This document shows positions 8,781 to 18,100 of a DNA stretch of 64,000 nucleotides, piece by piece. The stretch comes from Verrucomicrobiaceae bacterium (GTDB lineage: Bacteria > Verrucomicrobiota > Verrucomicrobiia > Verrucomicrobiales > Verrucomicrobiaceae), in assembly GCA_024232965.1 (NCBI GenBank), contig JACKQF010000001.1, positions 1,054,001-1,118,000 of the forward strand, in the 5' to 3' direction. How positions within the stretch are numbered: the first letter of the stretch is position 1; the number at the start of each line of letters is the position of its first letter. The notes below the pieces were generated by a model that was not told where the DNA came from, made no database searches, and saw only the letters and a program-made list of their open reading frames with translations. Made by a program: the position numbers and the translations under genes.

Positions 8781-9692
8781 CTAGCCATTGCTCGTCAGCG
8801 CGTTGCTCTTGGTTAGGAGATCAAGGAAGCGGTCTTCGAAGGGCTCGTCGCTGCGGCATTGCATGAAGTCGATGCGGTGGGAGGCGCATTCGCGGGAGAG
8901 GTTTTCGACGAAGGCATCGAAGGTCTCGACGTAGCGTTGCACGTCGCGTTTGGTTAGCCAGAAGCGGCGGTTTTCTCCGGTCTCGACCTCGGCGAGTTCG
9001 ACTTCTCCTTCGAGATTGGGTTCTCGGTCTTCGGGGTGGAGGATGTGGAGGAAATGAGTCTCGCCAGGCCAGGCGGCGGCGCGGGCGACTGCGGCTTGGG
9101 CGCTGGTGGCATCGCGTCCGAAGAAGTCGGAAATGACGAAGATGACGCCGTAGCGCTGACGCGAGGGATGGAATTCGCCTAAGCAGCGATCCAGATCGGT
9201 GATGCCTTCGAAGCTGAGACGGGAGGCGGTTTGCAGGATCTTCTCGATGTTGCCTTGACCACGCAGCGGGGGCAGTTCCTGCCGCACGGTATCGCTGAGG
9301 GAGTAGAGGCTGACGCGTTGTTGGTTGCTGAGGCCGAGGTAGGCCAGCGCAACGGCGAAGCGCAGGGCTTGGCGGCGCTTTTCTGGAAACGGTGCGGCCA
9401 TGCTGGTGCTGGTATCCACCAGGATCTGCAAATTCAGCTCTTGGGTCTCTTCGTAGAGTCGGACAAAAAGCTTGTCCAGTCGTGCATAGAGTCGCCAATC
9501 GATGGCGCGGTAGTCTTCCTTGGCCGTGTAGTGGCGGTAATCTTTGAACTCGCGAGTGAAACCAGTCGCAGGCGTGGACTGTGAGCCACGGCGCATCAAC
9601 TGGCGGCGTTTGCGGAGACGCAGGGCCAGCATCCTCAGCCGATCCAGGAAGCCGGGATCAAAGAGTTCTGCGCGGTCAATGGGCTCGCTCAT
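8781..9692 (-). CDS. DUF58 domain protein (von Willebrand A-like)
   Basis: This encodes 303 residues. The N-terminal part carries the DUF58 signature region YRAIDWRLYARLDKLFVRLY, followed by a MIDAS-like DTSTSM at about residue 92, as in von Willebrand A folds that bind a divalent metal. No membrane segment is present, which is common for short DUF58 proteins. Its ATG overlaps the stop of the upstream MoxR gene by four bases (ATGA), so translation is probably coupled. In MoxR-DUF58 pairs the ATPase is thought to act as a chaperone on VWA partners in cell-envelope or stress functions. The partner role here is inferred from gene order. Confidence 0.9.
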   Translation of the reverse strand: MSEPIDRAELFDPGFLDRLRMLALRLRKRRQLMRRGSQSTPATGFTREFKDYRHYTAKEDYRAIDWRLYARLDKLFVRLYEETQELNLQILVDTSTSMAAPFPEKRRQALRFAVALAYLGLSNQQRVSLYSLSDTVRQELPPLRGQGNIEKILQTASRLSFEGITDLDRCLGEFHPSRQRYGVIFVISDFFGRDATSAQAAVARAAAWPGETHFLHILHPEDREPNLEGEVELAEVETGENRRFWLTKRDVQRYVETFDAFVENLSRECASHRIDFMQCRSDEPFEDRFLDLLTKSNALTSNG

Positions 9693-10684
9693 GCGGCCTC
9701 TCGGGCAGGGGTCTTGACTTGATTGAGCAGCTTGTCGATGAGGTCATCGATCTTGATCTGCTGGGCCTCGCCTTCAAAGTTTAGGATGATGCGATGGCGC
9801 AGAGATTGGTGGGCGATGTCGCGGATGTCTTCCGTGGAGACGGCGGTGCTGCCGTGCACGGCGGCCCAGACGCGGGCACCACGGATGAGCGCCTGGAGTC
9901 CGCGCGGACTGGCACCGTAGGCGACGTAGCGTTTGATCTCTGGCAATGCGTCGGGCTGCTCTGGATGGCTGGCCAAAATGAGGCGCGATGCGTAGTGTGC
10001 GACAGGATCCGGCACGGGCATTTTGGCGAGCTCGTGCTGGATGGCGATGATCTCTTCACCGGAGGTGACGCCTTCGAGTTTTTGCTCGTTGAAACCCGTG
10101 GTGCGACGGGAGATTTCCACCAGGGATTCGAGGTCGGGGAAGGGCACCTTGACCTTGAACATGAAGCGATCAAGCTGGGCCTCGGGAAGAGGATAGGTGC
10201 CCTCCATCTCCATCGGGTTCTGCGTGGCGAGTACGAGGAAGGGCTCCGGCAGCAGGTGGCGTTCGCCTCCGGTGGTGACGCAACGTTCCTGCATGACCTC
10301 TAGCAGCGCCGCCTGGGTCTTGGGGGTGGCGCGGTTGATCTCATCGACGAGCAGGAGGTTTTTGAAGACGGGGCCGCGCTCAAAACGCAAGGTGCGGTGG
10401 CCGCGTTCGTCTTCGCTGACGATGTGGGTGCCGAGAATGTCTGCCGGCATGAGGTCTGGCGTGCACTGCACGCGACCGGGCTCAAGACCAACGGCTTGGG
10501 AAAGGACGCGCACCAGGAAGGTCTTGCCCAAGCCGGGGACCCCCTCCAGCAGGACGTGACCACCCGAGAATGTGGCGACGAGCACATCGGTGAGGAGATC
10601 ATCATAACCGACGATGGCTTTTTGCATCTCCGATTTCAATCGGTGGAAGAGCTCGCGGAAGGCAGAAGAATCAATCTTGGGCAT
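9689..10684 (-). CDS. MoxR-family AAA ATPase
   Basis: This encodes 331 residues with the usual MoxR layout: Walker A GVPGLGKT near residue 46, Walker B LLLVDEINRA followed by TPKTQAALLEVMQE, sensor region VLATQNPMEMEGTYPLPEAQ, and a C-terminal lid domain with ASPRGLQALI. Length is normal for the family. It is a cytoplasmic ATPase predicted to remodel partner proteins. It sits between a coiled-coil membrane protein gene and a DUF58 gene on the same strand, with a four-base overlap downstream, which is the classic MoxR-DUF58 arrangement. The specific substrate is unknown. Confidence 0.95.
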   Translation of the reverse strand: MPKIDSSAFRELFHRLKSEMQKAIVGYDDLLTDVLVATFSGGHVLLEGVPGLGKTFLVRVLSQAVGLEPGRVQCTPDLMPADILGTHIVSEDERGHRTLRFERGPVFKNLLLVDEINRATPKTQAALLEVMQERCVTTGGERHLLPEPFLVLATQNPMEMEGTYPLPEAQLDRFMFKVKVPFPDLESLVEISRRTTGFNEQKLEGVTSGEEIIAIQHELAKMPVPDPVAHYASRLILASHPEQPDALPEIKRYVAYGASPRGLQALIRGARVWAAVHGSTAVSTEDIRDIAHQSLRHRIILNFEGEAQQIKIDDLIDKLLNQVKTPAREAA

Positions 10685-10732
10685 GGTGAAATCGATAACG
10701 TGGGTGAATTGAACAGGGGATGAAGGCTGGGG

Positions 10733-12598
10733 TCAATGGTTGCCTTCAAATCGTTTGCGCAGTTCGTTGAAGTAACGGCGGACTTGCTCGCGACGAGCCG
10801 GTGGGAGCGCGGCATCATCCAGCGCTGCTTCTTCGGCATCGATAAAGTCAACGCTGGTCTGGGTAGCGGTGCGGGTGGCTTGCTCGTCACGCATGACGCC
10901 GTCCACGGAGCGTGAACTGGACTGGCCGTCATTGCCGCTCTGGGCATTGACCATGGATTGCTTGCCGGTCTTGTTGGCTGTTGTCGCATCGCTATCGAGC
11001 TTCGCTTTGCCAGCTCCTGCTTTTTTGCCGCCGCCGGTTGGAACAAGGATGGACTTGCCGCTCTGTGGGCCTTCCTGCGGTGGGCCCATGACGATGCCAT
11101 CGGGCTTGGCGTCCTTTTGCTGATCCTTGGGAACGGGAGCCATCAGCATCGGTTGTGATCCGTCCTTGGGCTGCTGACCATCGCCGGGTTTTCCTGGCTG
11201 GAAGCTCTGGTTTCCCTGGGCACCTGACTGCGACATCTGCGGTTGCGATTGGCCTGGGTTTTGCAGGCCGGGTGGCGCGAGTTGTTGCTGGCCAGCACCC
11301 TGCTGCTGCATCATTTGCTGGGCGGATTGATTGGGATCGTTTTGACCGACATCGGGCACCTCGCCTTCCTGACCAGCCCCGCTCTGACCCTGCTGCTGGG
11401 CACCGGCCATCTGCTGCATGCCGCCGCCTTCGTCCTCGCCCGATTTGCCTGCGGCATCGCGAAGTTGTTGGGCGAGTGCCTCGAGCTTCTTTTGCATCTC
11501 CTCCCGCTGTGCCATGTCCTTCATCTGCTCTGCCAAGGACTGAAACTGCGCGGCTGCGGCGGGCACGTCGGATTTCTCCATGGCGTCGCTGGCGCTGAGA
11601 ACGGGCTGGCCGACGATGCGCTCGCGGTCTTCTTTTTCGGCCTTCAGTTCGGCATCGCTGAGGACGTTCTTCATGCGATTCTTGGCCTCATCACTCAGCT
11701 TGGGATCGCGCAATTGCTCTGCCAGCGCGCTGGATGCGGCGGCGACTTGTTTGGCATCGCGATCGGCTACGGCATCGCCGAGATCAGCGGTGTCGGCGTG
11801 ACCTCGGAGTTCGTCCACCATTGCCTTTGATGCCCAGGCGCTGCCGCTGGCACCGAGCTTGCTGGCGAGTTTTTCGGCGTCGCGAGCGCGTTGCTCCATG
11901 GCAGCGAGGACGTCGCGAGCGGTCTGGCCATCGTTCTTTTTGAGATCTTCGGCGGTGTCTTCGACTTTTTGGCGCAGGTTCTCCAGCTCCTTCTTTTCTT
12001 CGTCCGTCAGTCCGGCCAGATCCTTTTTGGCCCAGTCGCCTTCGGCAAGTTTGCCGGCCCCGGTTGCGGCGCGTTCTTGCAGGTCGCCATCCACGAGATC
12101 TGCCGGAGTGGTCGCAATGCGCCACTGACTGAGGCCAAAGAGGACGCACACCAGGGCCGCGATCCAGATGGTTCGCTGCGGGAAACTGAGAGGGAGATCG
12201 CGCTTGAGTTGTGGTAAAGCCTCCGCCAAGAGCGGGCGCTGGAGCTCGATGTGGCGCGATGCGTGTTCTGTCTGTGTGGACTGTTTTCCAAACCACCACG
12301 CAGCCGCAAAGGCTTCTCGTCGGTTGGTATTGGAATCCCAGGCTGCCAAGGCTGCGTAGGAGCCGGGGCGCCGCATCCATGCCCAAACAAAAGTGCAGCC
12401 CAACCATAGCGCGATAGCCGCGACGCCGATCCATGCGGCGCGCGTTCCTCCGCCAAGTGCTACCCACACCGTCAAGAGCAAAAGCCCGCCCACCAGCGGC
12501 CACGCCGTACTCTGCAGTAGGCCAAGCCAGCGTCGCATCATCACTCGACGTGTCGCCAGCAGGGCGGCGTCATCGAAGGATGGAGTGGGGGCAGTCAT
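10733..12598 (-). CDS. coiled-coil, Gln/Gly-rich membrane protein (DUF4175-like)
   Basis: This encodes 621 residues from ATG 12598. An upstream in-frame ATG at 12688 would overlap the previous gene by 41 bases and lacks a better ribosome site; AGAGAG precedes 12598. Two hydrophobic segments lie near the N-terminus (about 25-80), with another around residue 145 (WIAALVCVLFGL). Long charged helical stretches follow (about 170-400), then a disordered region rich in Gln, Gly, Pro and Lys with runs such as QQMMQQQGAGQQQ. The layout resembles DUF4175-type proteins that accompany MoxR and DUF58 genes. Probably inner-membrane with a long periplasmic or cytoplasmic tail. The function is not established. 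Confidence 0.8.
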   Translation of the reverse strand: MTAPTPSFDDAALLATRRVMMRRWLGLLQSTAWPLVGGLLLLTVWVALGGGTRAAWIGVAAIALWLGCTFVWAWMRRPGSYAALAAWDSNTNRREAFAAAWWFGKQSTQTEHASRHIELQRPLLAEALPQLKRDLPLSFPQRTIWIAALVCVLFGLSQWRIATTPADLVDGDLQERAATGAGKLAEGDWAKKDLAGLTDEEKKELENLRQKVEDTAEDLKKNDGQTARDVLAAMEQRARDAEKLASKLGASGSAWASKAMVDELRGHADTADLGDAVADRDAKQVAAASSALAEQLRDPKLSDEAKNRMKNVLSDAELKAEKEDRERIVGQPVLSASDAMEKSDVPAAAAQFQSLAEQMKDMAQREEMQKKLEALAQQLRDAAGKSGEDEGGGMQQMAGAQQQGQSGAGQEGEVPDVGQNDPNQSAQQMMQQQGAGQQQLAPPGLQNPGQSQPQMSQSGAQGNQSFQPGKPGDGQQPKDGSQPMLMAPVPKDQQKDAKPDGIVMGPPQEGPQSGKSILVPTGGGKKAGAGKAKLDSDATTANKTGKQSMVNAQSGNDGQSSSRSVDGVMRDEQATRTATQTSVDFIDAEEAALDDAALPPARREQVRRYFNELRKRFEGNH

Positions 12599-12647
12599 GA
12601 ATGGGCTCTCTTTGGATACGAACGGCGGACGTGATTCCTTGGATCGA

Positions 12648-14039
12648 TCATTCGATCTTCTTGCCGTTGCTGAGCAAGTTTGATCCAATGAGGTTATCGT
12701 TGCAGTTCAAAATGAGCAGGGAAGGTGCTTGGCTACGTGTTTCGGTGGGGCGGTCATCGCGGAGAATGTTATCTGAGATGAGTGACTGGGTGACGCCCTC
12801 GATGCGCAGGGCATTGCCATCGCTGTCGAGAATGCTGTTGTGGGCGATGTGAAGTCGGGAGCCGCCCTTGAACTCGACTGCTGCCTGTTGCCTCCACACG
12901 CCTGCGATGACGTTGCCAGTCAGGGAAGTGTCGGTGCAATTGGTGAAGAGGATGCCGTTGTTTTCCTCGTTCTTTGTTCCGTTCACGGCATAGCGTGGGC
13001 TGCGGTCAAAATTGTTGCCGGTGACGACGATGTGGGTGCTATTATCGACGACGAGGTCGCGCTGAAAACCTTCCCAAAAGGTGTTGCCGCTGATGGTGAT
13101 GCCTCGCGAGTCGTGGATCTCGACATTCACCTGCACGTCGCTGAAGACATTCCCTGTGATGGTGACATTGCCTTCGCGAGTCGTTTTTTCTCCGGTGCGT
13201 TTTTCCAGAGCCTCGTCCGTGCCGCCGCCCAAAATGCGGATGTTGGCGGAGTCCGCCGCTTTGTGCGTGTGCTGAATGGTGCAACCGGTGATGGCGACCT
13301 CGCCGATGGAGCCGCCAGTGGAATCGAGGAGGATGTTCGCTGCGGGTGGTCCGTCGATGGCGTGGTTGCCCTCAATATCGCAGGTGCCGATGTGGACATT
13401 GCGCACGTTGCCGCCGTGGCTGACGATGCCGCCGCCGCCGTTGTAGCTGATGTGGCAGCCGATGATGTTGGACTGGTGCAGATTGACGTTGTCGTAAAAG
13501 ATCCCGATGCCGGTGTTGTGGTAAAAGTGGCAGTCCGCGATGAGGATATTGCGATTGCGCGTGGTGAGATGCACCGCATGGCGACAGTCGCGGACGCTGA
13601 CTCTGGAAAGTGTCAATTGCATGGTGCCAGTGGCCTCGATGCCATCTGCCTCTGGATGGGTGCCGGTGATTTCGAGGCCTTCGACCATCGGTGTGCGTTC
13701 TTTTTCCCAGAGTGTGGGTTTGACGGATTCCGGCGCTGCGGTCCCCTCATGCGTGCCGATGAAGTGAAAGGCAGGACCCGCGCCCTCCATCACGATGCGG
13801 GCGGTGCCATCGGCGGTGAGTGCGGCGAAGCCTGTCTTTTGCAGATCCACGGTGATCGTCTGCGTCAGTCGATAAGTGCCCTTCGGGAAAACGATGCTGC
13901 CACCAGCATCGATGGCCTGTTGGATCGCGGCGGTATCATCGGTGGTTCCGTCCCCTTTAGCGCCGGAGTCCATGACGCTGCCCGCATAAGCAGAGATCGA
14001 TAGCGCGCAGGTCAGGAGCAGGTGGAGAGGGATTTTCAT
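12648..14039 (-). CDS. secreted right-handed beta-helix protein
   Basis: This encodes 463 residues with a signal peptide ending at about SAYA. The mature start has AKGDGTTDDTAAIQQAI, the N-terminal hallmark of the pectate-lyase-3/GH28-like beta-helix family, followed by IVFPKGTYRL. Repeated coils with NIxITGNTF-like strands fill the rest (GITISGNTFWEG, HIVVTGNNFD, SLTGNVIAG). Such proteins act on or bind acidic polysaccharides, but no catalytic residues can be assigned from sequence alone. It is upstream of the coiled-coil/MoxR/DUF58 genes on the same strand, with a gap of about 50 bases, so it may share their transcript. Confidence 0.88.
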   Translation of the reverse strand: MKIPLHLLLTCALSISAYAGSVMDSGAKGDGTTDDTAAIQQAIDAGGSIVFPKGTYRLTQTITVDLQKTGFAALTADGTARIVMEGAGPAFHFIGTHEGTAAPESVKPTLWEKERTPMVEGLEITGTHPEADGIEATGTMQLTLSRVSVRDCRHAVHLTTRNRNILIADCHFYHNTGIGIFYDNVNLHQSNIIGCHISYNGGGGIVSHGGNVRNVHIGTCDIEGNHAIDGPPAANILLDSTGGSIGEVAITGCTIQHTHKAADSANIRILGGGTDEALEKRTGEKTTREGNVTITGNVFSDVQVNVEIHDSRGITISGNTFWEGFQRDLVVDNSTHIVVTGNNFDRSPRYAVNGTKNEENNGILFTNCTDTSLTGNVIAGVWRQQAAVEFKGGSRLHIAHNSILDSDGNALRIEGVTQSLISDNILRDDRPTETRSQAPSLLILNCNDNLIGSNLLSNGKKIE

Positions 14040-14132
14040 CGTGGCGACATCCTACGGCGGGCCGGATCGACCCGTCAAGCACGCTGCATTTCCCTTTGAC
14101 GGGTCGGCGGCTGCGCGGAAGCTTTGTCCACA

Positions 14133-15110
14133 ATGCCTCTGCCCATCCGCCCCCGTCGCAATCGCCAATCTCCTGCCATCCGCGCGCTCGTCTGCGAGAC
14201 GCGTCTAAGCCCGGAAAACTTCATCTACCCATTATTCATCCAGGAAGGCACCGAGAACACGCCCATCGAGTCGATGCCGGGTTGCACCCGTTGGAGTCTG
14301 GATGGCTTGCTGAAGGAGGCAGGGGAGGCACACGCGCTCGGTGTGCCTGCGGTAGTGCTTTTCCCGCGGATTCCCGACGATCTCAAGACGCCGATGGCGG
14401 AAGAATCGGCGAATGACGAAGGCCTCGTACCTCGTGCGATCCGTGCGCTCAAGCAGGCTTTGCCGACGCTGACGGTCATCACCGATGTGGCGTTGGACCC
14501 TTACAACAGCGATGGGCACGATGGCATCGTGGCACCGGACGGTCGGATTTTGAATGATGAAACGGTGGAGGTTCTGGTCGAACAAGCGCTCTGCCACGCA
14601 AGAGCAGGCGCGGACATCGTTGCCCCGAGCGATATGATGGACGGGCGTGTGGAGGCTCTGCGCGATGGATTAGACGCCCATGGCTTCACCGAGGTGGCGA
14701 TCCTGGCTTACACCGCCAAGTACGCCAGCGCCTACTATGGACCCTTCCGCGGTGCGCTGGATTCTGCGCCAAAGTCCGGCGACAAAAAGACCTATCAAAT
14801 GGATCCCGCCAACGTCCGCGAAGCTCTGCGTGAGTGCGCCGAGGACGAAGCCGAAGGCGCGGACATGCTGATGGTGAAGCCCGCTGGCCCATACCTGGAC
14901 GTGATCGCCGCGCTGCGAGCGAACACGACCCTACCCATCGCCGCCTACCAGGTCAGTGGCGAGTATTTGATGATCAAAGCCGGAGCCGCCGGCGGCTGGA
15001 TTGATGAGACCAAAGTGATGATGGAATCGCTGATCGGCATCCGCCGAGCTGGTGCCGACATGATCCTGACCTACTTCGCCAAAACCGCAGCGGCCTTGCT
15101 GCGGGCGTGA
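14133..15110 (+). CDS. hemB: delta-aminolevulinic acid dehydratase (porphobilinogen synthase)
   Basis: This encodes 325 residues of normal HemB length. The enzyme joins two 5-aminolevulinates into porphobilinogen for haem, sirohaem and cobalamin synthesis in the cytoplasm. Schiff-base lysines are Lys196 (YTAKYASAYYGPFR) and Lys249 (MVKPAGPYLD). The metal loop at about residues 118-131 reads DVALDPYNSDGHDG: the cysteines of zinc enzymes are replaced by Ala and Asp, as in magnesium-type HemB. I chose ATG 14133, preceded by GGAAG, over an in-frame TTG at 14124. The gene is divergent from the beta-helix gene and stands alone. Confidence 0.96.
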   Translation: MPLPIRPRRNRQSPAIRALVCETRLSPENFIYPLFIQEGTENTPIESMPGCTRWSLDGLLKEAGEAHALGVPAVVLFPRIPDDLKTPMAEESANDEGLVPRAIRALKQALPTLTVITDVALDPYNSDGHDGIVAPDGRILNDETVEVLVEQALCHARAGADIVAPSDMMDGRVEALRDGLDAHGFTEVAILAYTAKYASAYYGPFRGALDSAPKSGDKKTYQMDPANVREALRECAEDEAEGADMLMVKPAGPYLDVIAALRANTTLPIAAYQVSGEYLMIKAGAAGGWIDETKVMMESLIGIRRAGADMILTYFAKTAAALLRA

Positions 15111-15135
15111 GTCGAATGCGCCCTGGCGGGGCGGC

Positions 15136-18100
15136 TTACTTCGTGATCAAGCCGCCGCCTTGGTCGCTGAGGATGCTGGCGCCGTCGTTGGCGATGAGGC
15201 TGGCTCCGTCATTCGCTAGCAGGCTGCTGCCGTCATTGGCGATGAGACCGCTGGCTTGAATGAAGCCGTTGGTGGTGGGCAAAAGCGCAGCGCCAGGGCG
15301 GCTGGAGACGAGATTCTCGGAGACGTTGCCTCCTCCGCTGGCGACGATGTTTCCACCACCGGCGGCCACGATGTTTCCGGCTCCGCCCGCGACGATATTT
15401 CCAGCTCCGCCAGCCACAATGTTGGCGGCATTGAAGGCAATCGGGCCAAGGCTGGCTCCGTCGTTGGCGATGAGGCTGGCTCCATCATTGGCAATCAAAT
15501 TGCCTGCGCCACCCGCGACAATATTGCCTGCACCGCCAGCGACGATGCTGGCGAGATTTGAGTTGGAACAGAGGCCAATGCTGTTGACGGTAATCAAGTT
15601 TCCAGCACCGGCAGCGACGATGTTCCCGGCTCCACCTGCAACGATATTGCCAGCGCCACCGGCCACAATATTCCCCGCTCCTGCCGCGACGACATTACCA
15701 GCTCCGCCTGCGACGATGTTACCGCCTTGTAACTGAATGACCCACGCTCCATTGGGCATCACCAAGAGGTCTGCTCCAGCCACTGCGGTGAGCGTTGTCC
15801 CAAAGCCGATGCTGCCGACGGCGTTTTTGATGTCCGGGTTGGACTGACCGAACAAATTGCCGCCGATGGACTGCAACTGAGCGCCCCACCACTGCCACGC
15901 GGAGGCGACGGGATTGGTCGAGAGCACCAACGTGCGGACATTGCCTGGCACACGCTCGACTGTGGTCGTGCCAGCGGTGCCGGTTACCACAGCGGAGTTT
16001 TCAAACAGGTAGTTGCCTTCGTATTTGGGGTCGTTCTTCAACCGCACGATCATGGTCACCGCCTTGGCGCTGTGGCCTTCGAGTGTGAGGAAGCTCCAAC
16101 GATACACATTCGGGGTGCTCTTGCCGGTCACGGTGTCTTTGTCCGTGAATTTGGTGAAGCCCGGGGTCGTGCCAGCGCTGACGAAGTCCGTGCCCCAGGG
16201 CACCTGCACCGCCACCTTGGCGTTTGTGATTGCCGTATCGCCGGTGTTGCCGAAGACTACGATGATGGGGAACAACTGTCCGGGCCGGACGATGGTCGGC
16301 ACTATTTTGCCTGCGAAAAGTCGCGCGTTGGTTAGCAGCACTTTTACCTCCGCTTGGGTGGCACTTGCGAGAGGCTTCACCTTGTCGGCGGAGGCGATTC
16401 CCGAAGGCGCAGCGAAGAGGCTGTAGCTGCCCTGTGCGCGCTTGCCTGTGGCTCCGTCGGTGCCGGTGATCTCGCTGCGATGCTTCAAGCGACCATCTTT
16501 CGGGAAAGTGATGGGTAGGGTGGCTGGAATGCGCACGATCAGCTCTGCGTAGCCATAGGCAGATGGATCGTCCTGAAAGCCACTGGCCAGCGTGCCAATG
16601 TCGAACTCAACCTTGGTGGCCTTGTCGGCGGTGACGATTGCATTGGCCGCATTGCGCGGGGTGCCGCTGATGAACTGCGATGTCAGGTCGGGATTGAGTA
16701 AGGTGGAACTGATGAGCGTGGTGCCCGCTGGGACGCTGGCCTGCACCTTGACGTTCGAGGCCGACGTCCAGCCGTTGTTGCGGAAGGTGATGAGGTAACG
16801 GATGTCCTGCGACGAGCCGATGGCTTTGAAGACTTGTGCTTGGTCTGGGCGCGATTCGATGTCGAAGGACACAGGGCGTGCGACGAAGACGGGCACTTGG
16901 CCAGGCGCTCCGGGCGTGGGTTTCACGAGGCTGTCCGACTCGATTACCAGCGCCTTGCTGCGGATGACGGTGCCTGCGGGGTTGATTTTCTCGTTCGTTG
17001 CCTTCGGGATCGGTGGCGAGTAGGCGGCAAGGATGAAATCGACCACTCCATCGCTGTTGCCAGCTAGATCCCCAAGCTGGATGATCATGCTGCGGATTTT
17101 CTTGAACTCTGAGCTGGAGCTGTTGGCAGGAATGATGCCCGAGGGGCCGAAGAAGACATAGTTGTTTCCTGCCAAGGAGTCATCAATGCCGTTGCGGCGG
17201 AAGAAGCCAAGCATCTCGGCTCCATCCGGCACTTGGTAGGTGAGTGTGCACCGTTTGGCAGTTGCAGGCCGAGTGTTGCTGTAACGCAGTTTCACGCGAA
17301 TCAAGCCGCCCTCAGCGATGACGGCCATGTCTTCGCCGCCGACATTCATCTCCTGTCGGTTCGTGGGTTCACTCCAGGTGTTGGGGTTCGCCGTCGCGCT
17401 GCCGACCATAGGCACGCAGTCCATCGTGAAGTTCAAGCTTGGAACTGCGTCGGGTAAGGCCGCATCGACACCCGCCAGTAGTGTGGGGTAGAGCTTTGTC
17501 TGAGCGGTCGCACCTTTGCCATTGGACTGCACTCCGAGCGCATTGAAACTGGTGAGCTCGACATGGTTCTCCTCTTCGATGCCATTGCGGAGCGTCTTGG
17601 AATCCACGTCGTAGCGTACCCGCAGTTGGTATTCCATTGTGCACTCGTTACCCGGAGTGAGCGAGCCCACATCCCAGGTCAACACACGGCCTGCTGCGCC
17701 GACTTCATACTTGGGATTGGTCGTGCTGTCCGGGTCTGGATTCAAAGTGCCAATGAAGTTGCCGGTCGGAGAATTGGCCGGGGTGCGGGGGCGCACGCCT
17801 TCCAATGAAAAATACTTTTCCAGCTCATCGAAGACTCTGATGTTGTTGATCGTCAGCGCGCCGTGGTTCTTTACCTTCAGCGTGACATTGACCAATTGAC
17901 CGGGCCCCACCTGACTAGCGTCTAGGGTTTGGGTGACGGTCAACGGCGGCAGGATGTCGAGGCGGCAGTCGGCTCCACTGGCCACCTGGGCCTTGAAGCT
18001 GGGGCCGGGAGGCGCGCTGTAGATGCCGTAGGCCTTGGCTGTGGCCAGATATTTCTTGAACAGTTCTGCTGTGGCGGCAGGCGCCTTCTTGTAGGCGTCG

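Noticed and set aside
15139..15717. Repetitive DNA read as a CRISPR array
   Set aside because: The repeats are 24-base codon repeats in an open frame, units vary, and there are no unique spacers.
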